Assembly (NCBI GenBank): GCA_021781425.1
Contig: JAJXWU010000068.1
Location: 1-49,508, forward strand
Origin: Pseudomonadota bacterium
GTDB lineage: Bacteria; Pseudomonadota; Gammaproteobacteria; Xanthomonadales; Rhodanobacteraceae
Length of the DNA: 49,508 nt
Direction: 5' to 3'
Shown here: piece by piece, positions 9,719 to 16,542 of the stretch
Layout: each line of letters begins with the position of its first letter
Numbering within the stretch: the stretch's first letter is position 1
Notes under the pieces: model-generated
The model's database searches: none
Told to the model about the DNA's origin: nothing
Seen by the model: only the letters and a program-made list of their open reading frames with translations
Translations under genes and position numbers: made by a program

Positions 9719-11149
9719 ATGGCAAAGGACGAAGCATCCAGCATCCCGCTTTGCATCGATCTGGACGGCACTCTGATCCGCTCGGATCTGCTAATCGAAT
9801 CGGCACTGGCACTGCTGAAAACAAATCCGTTGTTCCTTTTCCTGTTTCCGCTTTGGCTACTGCGCGGGCGTGCGAACCTCAAACGCGAGATCGCCCGACG
9901 CGTGCAACTGGATGCAGTCACACTGCCGTACGATGCGCGTGTGTTGACGCTGCTGCGTGCGCAAAACCTCCGCCCACGCGTGTTATGCACCGCTTCCGAT
10001 CATTTGTTGGCCGATGCTGTGGCCCAACATCTCGGCCTGTTTGATGAAGTGATCGCGAGCGATGGCACGCGGAACCTGTCGGGGGATATCAAGGCCGCAA
10101 TGCTGGTGCAACGATACGGCGAACGCGGTTTCGATTACGCCGGCAACGAGACAAAGGACCTCGCAATCTGGAAATGGGCGCGTCTCGCGTTCGTCGTCAA
10201 CGGCGACCGCAGATTGGACAGTCGCGTGAAAAAGCAGTGCGATGTGGCGCAGGTGATGCCTCGTGAACGCCCAGGCCTGCACGCGTGGTTGGGTGCATTG
10301 CGTCCGCACCAATGGTTGAAGAACACTTTGGTGTTTGTGCCACCTCTGGCCGCGCACCTCGTGATGCAGCCAGCAGTCGTTGCACGCAGTCTTGCCGCAT
10401 TCGCGATCTTCAGCATCTGCGCCTCAGGCGTTTACCTGCTCAATGACCTGTTCGATCTGGCTTCTGATCGTCGTCATCCGCGCAAGCGCAAACGACCATT
10501 CGCTTCCGGACAGTTGCCACTGACGACGGGAATGGTCACCACGTTGTTGTTTACTTTTGTCGCTTTTGCCGCTGCATTTGCGCTGGCGCCGCGTTTTGTC
10601 CTGGTCTTGCTCGGATATTTTCTGTTGACTCTCGCCTATTCGCTGTATCTGAAACAAATAGCGATGCTGGACGTGATCGTGCTGGCGGCGTTGTACACAA
10701 CCCGAATCATTGCGGGTGCCGTTGTCATCGGCATTGGCTTGTCATTCTGGCTGCTGGCGTTTTCCATGTTCCTATTCCTGAGTTTGGCAATCCTCAAGCG
10801 CTACACCGAACTGGGCGTGCAGCGTGCGGCCGGCAATGCCCATGCGCATGGCCGTGGATACGCAACGAGCGATTACGAGCTGCTGGCCGCACTTGGCGGG
10901 GCCAGCGGGTACCTCAGCGTGCTGGTGCTGGCGCTCTACATCAACAGCACGGCCAGCGAATTGCTCTACCGACATCCACAGGTGTTGTGGTTGTTGTGTC
11001 CGTTGTTGCTGTACTGGGTCAGCCGCGCGTGGATCGTTGCCCACCGTGGCACGATGCACGACGATCCGATCGTATTTGCGGTGACTGACCGCGTTAGCCT
11101 GACCGTCCTCGTGCTGGGCGCTGTAGTGGCGCTTGTGGCGATTCGGTGA
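9719..11149 (+). CDS. HAD phosphatase-UbiA prenyltransferase fusion (decaprenyl-phosphate phosphoribosyltransferase-like)
   Basis: A 476-residue two-domain protein. Residues 10-180 form a HAD domain: motif I CIDLDGTLIRSD (Asp14, Asp16), motif II CTASDH, and motif IV YAGNETKDLAIW, with Asn in place of the usual first Asp. Residues 190-476 form a polytopic UbiA domain: RPHQWLKNTLVFVPPLAA, the prenyl-diphosphate motif NDLFDLASDRRHPRKRKRP (Asn242, Asp246, Asp250) and YSLYLKQIAMLDVIVLAA. HPxK after the Asp-rich motif resembles Rv3806c-type enzymes, which put 5-phosphoribose on decaprenyl phosphate. A fused HAD could remove the 5-phosphate (inference). It is directly followed by overlapping DprE1- and DprE2-like genes, which supports this role over quinone biosynthesis. 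Confidence 0.82.
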   Translation: MAKDEASSIPLCIDLDGTLIRSDLLIESALALLKTNPLFLFLFPLWLLRGRANLKREIARRVQLDAVTLPYDARVLTLLRAQNLRPRVLCTASDHLLADAVAQHLGLFDEVIASDGTRNLSGDIKAAMLVQRYGERGFDYAGNETKDLAIWKWARLAFVVNGDRRLDSRVKKQCDVAQVMPRERPGLHAWLGALRPHQWLKNTLVFVPPLAAHLVMQPAVVARSLAAFAIFSICASGVYLLNDLFDLASDRRHPRKRKRPFASGQLPLTTGMVTTLLFTFVAFAAAFALAPRFVLVLLGYFLLTLAYSLYLKQIAMLDVIVLAALYTTRIIAGAVVIGIGLSFWLLAFSMFLFLSLAILKRYTELGVQRAAGNAHAHGRGYATSDYELLAALGGASGYLSVLVLALYINSTASELLYRHPQVLWLLCPLLLYWVSRAWIVAHRGTMHDDPIVFAVTDRVSLTVLVLGAVVALVAIR

Positions 11150-12441
11150 GCGACGGACTGCAATCCTGGGGGCGCTATCCGCGCGCGGAACAACGTGCGT
11201 TGCGCCTGCACAACCGCTTCGCATCGTTACCTGAATTTCAAGGATGTGCCCTGCCGCGCGGCAACGGCCGCAGCTATGGGGACGTATGTCTCAACGACGG
11301 CGGCACCCTGCTCGATGCACGCGGGTTGGATCGCTTCATTTCGTTCGAGGCAACGGCCGGCACACTGCGCGTGGAGGCCGGGGTACTGCTCGGCACGATT
11401 CTCGAGGTGTTCGTTCCACGTGGTTGGTTCCTGCCGGTAGCGCCCGGGACGCGTTTTGTCACCGTCGGCGGCGCCATCGCCAACGATGTGCACGGCAAGA
11501 ATCATCATGTCGTCGGCAGCTTCGGTTGTCATGTGCGCGCATTCGAATTGCTGCAGGGCGACGGTTCACGCCGAATCTGTTCACGCGAAAAAAATGTCGA
11601 ATGGTTTGCGGCGACAATCGGAGGATTGGGCCTCACCGGATTGATCACCTGGGTGGAGCTGCAACTCAAATCTGTGTCGAGCGCATGGTTCGAAAGCGAA
11701 ACCATCCGCTACAACCAGCTCGACGATTTCTTCGAACTTTCGGCGCAATCTGAACGCGCATTCAACTACACCGTTGCGTGGGTCGATTGCACTGCGCGCG
11801 GCCCGGCGCTAGGCCGCGGTGTTTTCACGCGTGGCAATCACGCCGCGGCAGAGACCCGAGTGCTGCACGAACGCCACTGGCGCATGCCGTTCACTCCACC
11901 GTTTTCGCTGGTGAATGCGCCGACGTTGCATGCATTCAACGCTCTGCATTTCTACCGAGCACCTGCAACGACGCGTCGAACACGTGAACATTATCGATCC
12001 TGGCTGTTCCCTCTGGACGCCATCCACAACTGGAATCGGATCTACGGACCGCGTGGCTTCCTGCAGTATCAGTGTGTGCTGCCGCCGCAGGCGGCACGCG
12101 AAGGCATGCGCGAGTTGCTTGAGCGTATCGCCGCAAGCGGTCAGGGCTCGTTCCTCATCGTCCTGAAACAGTTTGGCATGAACGTCTCACCGGGCCTACT
12201 ATCCTTCCCGCGTGCGGGAACCACACTGGCGGTGGATTTCGCCTATCGCGGGCAAGTTACCCTGGAATTGCTCGATCAGCTCGACGCTACCGTGACAGCC
12301 GCCGGCGGCGCGGTGTATCCGGCCAAGGATGCGCGCATGTCCGGGGAAAACTTTCGAAGATTCTTCCCAGCGTGGCAGCAGTTCTCGGCTTTCATCGACC
12401 CGGCATTCTCGTCGGGATTCTGGCGGCGAATGATGCAATGA
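11146..12441 (+). CDS. dprE1: DprE1-like FAD-binding polyprenylphosphoryl-beta-D-ribose 2'-oxidase
   Basis: A 431-residue VAO-type flavoprotein. The FAD domain has RGNGRSYGDVCLN (38-50) and the long match PVAPGTRFVTVGGAIANDVH continuing to GKNHHVVGSFG, including the histidine that carries or contacts FAD in mycobacterial DprE1. The substrate domain keeps FLIVLKQFG (Lys341) and VYPAKDARM (Lys394), aligning with the active-site lysines. Mycobacterial DprE1 has WNICVDF with the reactive Cys387; here the segment is TLAVDF, with Ala362 (codon 12229-12231). It oxidises the 2'-hydroxyl of polyprenyl-phospho-ribose, the first half of epimerisation to arabinose. Start is GTG, overlapping the HAD-UbiA stop (GTGA). 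Confidence 0.85.
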   Translation: MSDGLQSWGRYPRAEQRALRLHNRFASLPEFQGCALPRGNGRSYGDVCLNDGGTLLDARGLDRFISFEATAGTLRVEAGVLLGTILEVFVPRGWFLPVAPGTRFVTVGGAIANDVHGKNHHVVGSFGCHVRAFELLQGDGSRRICSREKNVEWFAATIGGLGLTGLITWVELQLKSVSSAWFESETIRYNQLDDFFELSAQSERAFNYTVAWVDCTARGPALGRGVFTRGNHAAAETRVLHERHWRMPFTPPFSLVNAPTLHAFNALHFYRAPATTRRTREHYRSWLFPLDAIHNWNRIYGPRGFLQYQCVLPPQAAREGMRELLERIAASGQGSFLIVLKQFGMNVSPGLLSFPRAGTTLAVDFAYRGQVTLELLDQLDATVTAAGGAVYPAKDARMSGENFRRFFPAWQQFSAFIDPAFSSGFWRRMMQ

Positions 12442-13181
12442 GCGGAACCAAGGTCCTGATTATCGGCGCTACATCGGCGATTGCGGAAGCAGTCGCACGC
12501 GTGTACGCACGCCGCGGTGATGCGTTATATCTGCTTGCGCGCGACGCACGACGTGCACAAGCTATTGCGGACGATCTGTGCGTGCGCGGCGCCAAGTCCG
12601 CATATGGAGCTGTGCTCGACGTCGTCGACTTTGCCGCGCACCTGGATGCAATCGACCACGCCTGCTCGGCCCTCGGGGGTATCGATATCGCCCTGATCGC
12701 GCACGGCACTCTGCCCGATCAAGCGCGCTGCGAACGCGACATCGAATATGCATTGCGTGAATTCACGATCAACGGCACCGCGACGATTGCGCTAGCCACG
12801 CTGGTCGCACAGAAGATCGAGGCGCAAGGCTCTGGAACGCTTGCCGTGATCTCGTCCGTCGCCGGCGACCGTGGCCGGGCCAGCAATTATCTTTACGGAT
12901 CAGCGAAGGCTGCCGTGAACGCGTACATAAGTGGCTTGCGCCAGCGCCTCAATGCCTGCGGTGTCAACGTGCTGATGATCAAACCCGGCTTCGTCGATAC
13001 GCCGATGACGGCATCGTTCAAGAAGGGTGTGCTCTGGGCGAAACCCAATACGGTCGCGTGCGGCATTGTGCGCGCCATCGACAAGCGCCGCAGTGTGGTC
13101 TACCTGCCGTGGTTCTGGCGGCCAATCATGTTAGTGATCCGCTGCATTCCCGAAAATCTGTTCCGGCGGATCAAGCTCTGA
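12438..13181 (+). CDS. dprE2: DprE2-like short-chain reductase (2'-keto polyprenylphosphoryl pentose reductase)
   Basis: A 247-residue short-chain dehydrogenase/reductase. It shows the NAD(P) motif IIGATSAIAEAVARVYARRG (Gly10 onward), FTINGTATIALA with the structural Asn, and VISSVAGDRGR. The catalytic pair is YLYGSAKAAVNAYISGL (Tyr153, Lys157), followed by MIKPGFVDTPMTASF. A hydrophobic C-terminal tail (YLPWFWRPIMLVIRCIPENLF) would favour membrane association, as in DprE2. Paired with the preceding oxidase, it would reduce the 2-keto intermediate to polyprenyl-phospho-arabinose. The ATG at 12438 overlaps the oxidase stop (ATGA). SDRs are promiscuous by sequence, so the specific role rests mainly on gene order. 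Confidence 0.8.
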   Translation: MSGTKVLIIGATSAIAEAVARVYARRGDALYLLARDARRAQAIADDLCVRGAKSAYGAVLDVVDFAAHLDAIDHACSALGGIDIALIAHGTLPDQARCERDIEYALREFTINGTATIALATLVAQKIEAQGSGTLAVISSVAGDRGRASNYLYGSAKAAVNAYISGLRQRLNACGVNVLMIKPGFVDTPMTASFKKGVLWAKPNTVACGIVRAIDKRRSVVYLPWFWRPIMLVIRCIPENLFRRIKL

Positions 13182-13186
13182 TCGCG

Positions 13187-14131
13187 ATGACCGACAAGAA
13201 CGCAAAAATCGTGCTTACCGGCGCCGCGGGTCTCGTCGGCCAGAACCTCATGATCGAACTGAAGGCGCAGGGCTACACGAATCTCTTCGCCATCGACAAG
13301 CACGAATACAATCTCCATGTCCTGCGCAAGTTGCATCCTGACGTCCATGTGGTCCCCGCGGACCTAGCCGAGCACGGCGCTTGGGAAGGCGAATTCATGA
13401 ATGCGGCCTGCGTGATCCAGTTGCACGCGCAGATCACGGGCAAGCATTCCAAGCTCTTTGAGCGCAACAACATCGATGCGACCCGCAACGTCCTCGACGC
13501 AATGCGCAAGTACACAGTGCCCTATCTTGTGCACATAAGTTCATCGGTGGTGAACTCAGTCGCCAACGACGATTACACAAACACCAAGAGGGTGCAGGAA
13601 AAGCTCGTTGTTGACAGCGGCATTCAGCATTGCATCTTGCGTCCGACACTGATGTTCGGCTGGTTTGATCCCAAGCACCTGGGTTGGTTGGCGCGCTTCA
13701 TGGAAAAAACACCGATATTTCCGATTCCCGGCAACGGCCGCTATATGCGCCAGCCGCTGTACGAGCGCGACTTCTGTCGCTGCATTGCGGCATGCCTTGT
13801 GCGTGAACCGAATGGCGAGGTGTACGACATCGTCGGCGATACACGCATCGACTACGTGGACATCATTCGCACCATCAAACGCGTGAAGAAGCTGCGCACC
13901 CGGATTGTGCAAATTCCGTACAGGCTGTTTCGGTTCCTGCTGCAATCCTACGCCGTGTTCAGTCACAAGCCGCCATTTACAGCGGATCAATTGCAGGCTC
14001 TAACGGCCGGCGATGACTTCCTAGGCGTGGACACTCAAGCTGTGTTCGGGGTGAAACAGACGGCATTCGAAGATGCGGTTCACGAAAGTTATTGCGATTC
14101 GCGCTATAGCCGTATCGTGCTGAAACGTTGA
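13187..14131 (+). CDS. NAD-dependent epimerase/dehydratase family protein
   Basis: A 314-residue extended-SDR protein. The N-terminus has IVLTGAAGLVGQNLMIELKA with the GxxGxxG nucleotide-binding motif. The catalytic pair is DDYTNTKRVQEKLVV (YxxxK) after the serine-rich HISSSVVNSV. Residues such as LRPTLMFGWFDPKHLGWLAR and QPLYERDFCRCIAACL resemble the substrate domain of nucleoside-diphosphate-sugar epimerases and the complex-I NDUFA9-like subgroup. It starts 5 bases after the DprE2-like stop and precedes an FAD oxidoreductase, so it belongs to the glycan operon. The substrate cannot be read from sequence; modification of the lipid-linked or nucleotide sugar is a guess. Confidence 0.75.
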   Translation: MTDKNAKIVLTGAAGLVGQNLMIELKAQGYTNLFAIDKHEYNLHVLRKLHPDVHVVPADLAEHGAWEGEFMNAACVIQLHAQITGKHSKLFERNNIDATRNVLDAMRKYTVPYLVHISSSVVNSVANDDYTNTKRVQEKLVVDSGIQHCILRPTLMFGWFDPKHLGWLARFMEKTPIFPIPGNGRYMRQPLYERDFCRCIAACLVREPNGEVYDIVGDTRIDYVDIIRTIKRVKKLRTRIVQIPYRLFRFLLQSYAVFSHKPPFTADQLQALTAGDDFLGVDTQAVFGVKQTAFEDAVHESYCDSRYSRIVLKR

Positions 14132-14138
14132 TTGCACC

Positions 14139-15452
14139 GTGCCTGTACGCAACCGTAAATTCGTGGTACTCGGCGCCGGCCCGATGGGTCTGATGGCGGC
14201 GATCGAGCTGCTCAAAGCTGGACATGCGGTCGATTTGTACGAGCGCGACGACCGCATCGGCGGCATGTCGGCGACATTCGATTTCGACGGGCTGGAAATC
14301 GAGCGCTACTACCATTTCATCTGCAAGACTGACTTCGCCCTGTTTCGCCTGCTTGATGCGTTGAATCTTTCGCATACTCTGCGATGGGTCGATACGAAAA
14401 TGGGCTTTTTCTACAACGGCCGGCTGTACCAATGGGGCACGCCGGCTGCGCTTCTTGCGTTTGATGGCCTTGGCCTGATCGGCAAGCTGCGCTACGGCAT
14501 TCACGCGATGTACGCCAAAAGCATCAAGGATTGGCGGCCTTATGACAAATTGCTGGCGACGCAATGGATCCGCAAGTGGGTCGGCAAGCGCACTTACGCA
14601 GTGTTGTGGAAGAGCCTGTTCGAGCTGAAGCTCTTCGAGTACTCTGATCAAATCTCTGCAGCATGGATCGGCACCCGCATTCAGCGCGTGGCCAAATCGC
14701 GGCGTAATCTGATGCAGGAAAGCCTTGGTTATCTCGCCGGCGGCTCGGCTACGTTACTGCACGCGATGGAGAAATTCATCGTCAGGCGTGGCGGCCACAT
14801 TCACCTCAAATGCGGTATCGACCGCGTCATCGTCCGTGACGGCCGCGTCGCCGGCATCGTGGTGGGCGGGGACGAAATGCCGTGCGATGCAGTGATATCG
14901 ACCGCACCAATCCAGTACGTGCCACGCCTCGTGCCCGATCTGCCGCGCGATTTCGCCGCGCGCATCGACGCGATCAAGAATATCCCGGTCGCCTGCGTGA
15001 TTCTGAAGCTCACCCAGCCGCTTAGCGGGAACTTCTGGACGAACATCAACGATCCGGCGATGGCGATCCCAGGCGTGATCGAGTACTCGAACCTCAACCC
15101 CGAAAGCGGAGAGCACATCCTCTACGCGCCGTTCTACATGCCGAAAACACATACGAAGTGGATGCTGCCGAACGAGAAACTTATCGACGAGGTGATCGGC
15201 TACCTGCCTAGGCTCAATCCCGCATTTCGCCCGGATTGGGTGCTGGCCCGGCATTGCCACCGCTACGATTTCGCACAGACCATTTGTCCGCCCGGCTTCT
15301 ATGACATGCTGCCGCCAATGAAGACGCCGATCCAAGGCTTGTGCATGGCCGACACCGCGTACTACTACCCCGAGGATCGCTCGATCAACGAGAGCGTGAA
15401 CGTCGCGCGCGAACTGGTTCGCGTCGCCCTGCAGGAACTCTCCCATGACTGA
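14139..15452 (+). CDS. FAD-dependent NAD(P)-binding oxidoreductase (protoporphyrinogen oxidase/amine oxidase-like)
   Basis: A 437-residue flavoprotein with an N-terminal dinucleotide fold (FVVLGAGPMGLMAAIELLKAG). The substrate-proximal motif YERDDRIGGMSATF is shared with amine oxidases, protoporphyrinogen oxidases and UDP-galactopyranose mutases. The C-terminal FAD site is IQGLCMADTAYYYPEDRSIN. Members of this type are often found in polysaccharide and lipid-linked sugar clusters, but most have no assigned reaction. It starts with GTG at 14139, seven bases after the epimerase stop, and overlaps the methyltransferase start by eight bases. A mutase-like role on a lipid-linked or nucleotide sugar is possible but unproven. 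Confidence 0.72.
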   Translation: MPVRNRKFVVLGAGPMGLMAAIELLKAGHAVDLYERDDRIGGMSATFDFDGLEIERYYHFICKTDFALFRLLDALNLSHTLRWVDTKMGFFYNGRLYQWGTPAALLAFDGLGLIGKLRYGIHAMYAKSIKDWRPYDKLLATQWIRKWVGKRTYAVLWKSLFELKLFEYSDQISAAWIGTRIQRVAKSRRNLMQESLGYLAGGSATLLHAMEKFIVRRGGHIHLKCGIDRVIVRDGRVAGIVVGGDEMPCDAVISTAPIQYVPRLVPDLPRDFAARIDAIKNIPVACVILKLTQPLSGNFWTNINDPAMAIPGVIEYSNLNPESGEHILYAPFYMPKTHTKWMLPNEKLIDEVIGYLPRLNPAFRPDWVLARHCHRYDFAQTICPPGFYDMLPPMKTPIQGLCMADTAYYYPEDRSINESVNVARELVRVALQELSHD

Positions 15453-16119
15453 AAGCCGCGATCAACTCAGAACTCTTTACCGCCACCGCTTCCCCGAACA
15501 TGAGCTCAAGCGCAAGCACGCGATCTGGAAGGCGTTATGCCGACGTTTTTTCAGTCGGTATGTCAACCCTACTGACACCGTTGTCGACATTGGTGCCGGC
15601 TACTGCGAATTCATCAACAACATCGCCGCGGGTCGCAAGATCGCGGTGGATCTCAATCCTGAGGTTAAGCGCTTCGCCGCGCCGGGCGTGCAGGTGATCA
15701 ACGAATCTTGCGCTGCGATCAGCGAGCTCTCGGCAGGCACGGCGAACGTGGTATTCATGAGCAACTTCCTCGAACACTTGCCGGACAAGCAGATGGTGCT
15801 CGATACCTTCCGCGAGGCCCATCGCATCCTCGCGACCGACGGCCGCATCATTGTGCTGCAACCGAATATCCGGTTTCTATACGACGAATACTGGGATTTT
15901 TTCGATCATCGCACACCGTTGAGCGACCGCAGTCTGGTCGAAGGCCTGCAGCTAGCAGGCTTTGTGCCGGAACTCGTGATTCCGCGCTTCCTGCCCTATA
16001 CGACAAAGAGCCGTTTGCCCCAGGCACCATGGCTTGTCGATCTGTACTTGCGCTTCCCGCCGGCATGGCGGCTGCTCGGCAAACAAGCATTGGTGGTGGC
16101 GCGCAAGAAGTCTTCCTGA
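15445..16119 (+). CDS. Class I SAM-dependent methyltransferase
   Basis: A 224-residue methyltransferase of the Methyltransf_11/23 type. It shows the SAM motif TDTVVDIGAGYCEFINNIAA, the acidic loop IAVDLNPEVKRF, and NVVFMSNFLEHLPDKQMVL typical of motif IV. Then comes RILATDGRIIVLQPNIRFLY. The histidine-rich segment FFDHRTPLSDRSLVEGLQLAGF is seen in methyltransferases from glycan gene clusters. Its ATG lies inside the end of the FAD oxidoreductase gene, so the two are translationally coupled. It probably methylates a sugar or lipid intermediate of this pathway; the target is unknown. Confidence 0.82.
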   Translation: MTESRDQLRTLYRHRFPEHELKRKHAIWKALCRRFFSRYVNPTDTVVDIGAGYCEFINNIAAGRKIAVDLNPEVKRFAAPGVQVINESCAAISELSAGTANVVFMSNFLEHLPDKQMVLDTFREAHRILATDGRIIVLQPNIRFLYDEYWDFFDHRTPLSDRSLVEGLQLAGFVPELVIPRFLPYTTKSRLPQAPWLVDLYLRFPPAWRLLGKQALVVARKKSS

Positions 16120-16134
16120 CCCGTTAGTCTTTGC

Positions 16135-16542
16135 GTGATCTCTTCGAACATATCAGAACGCTTCATTCGATTTCTGCTCGTCAGCGGCATAGCCGCGGCG
16201 GCAAATATCGGCTCGCGTATCGTGTTTTCGTTTTGGCTGCCGTACGTGCCGTCAATCGTGCTTGCATTCTGCGTGGGCCTCTGCAGTGCATTCGTGCTAA
16301 ACCGTCTGTTCGTATTTCGCGAGACCGTCAATCGCCTTTATCTTCAGGTGTTCTGGTTCACAATGGTCAACTTCGCTGCAGTGCTGCAAACTCTGGCCGT
16401 TAGTTTGCTGCTGGCACGGCTGGCATTTCCAGCGTTTGATTTCCGCTGGCACGCCGACACCGTTGCGCACGTTTTCGGCGTGACAGCACCGATATTGACC
16501 AGCTTCATTGGCCACAAACGTCTTTCGTTCCGGAGCGTCTGA
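16135..16542 (+). CDS. GtrA family membrane protein (putative polyprenyl-phospho-sugar flippase)
   Basis: A 135-residue protein with four predicted transmembrane segments. It opens with the GtrA pattern RFIRFLLVSGIAAAANIGSRI and contains AFCVGLCSAFVLNRLFVF, the conserved NRxFVF element. GtrA proteins are linked to membrane translocation of polyprenyl-phosphate sugars; mycobacterial Rv3789, next to dprE1, is in the family. Here it is followed without any gap by a GT-C-like membrane protein (stop 16540-16542, next ATG at 16543). The start is a GTG at 16135. Its position between the DprE1/DprE2 pair and a candidate transferase supports flipping of the lipid-linked pentose, by inference. Confidence 0.85.
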   Translation: MISSNISERFIRFLLVSGIAAAANIGSRIVFSFWLPYVPSIVLAFCVGLCSAFVLNRLFVFRETVNRLYLQVFWFTMVNFAAVLQTLAVSLLLARLAFPAFDFRWHADTVAHVFGVTAPILTSFIGHKRLSFRSV

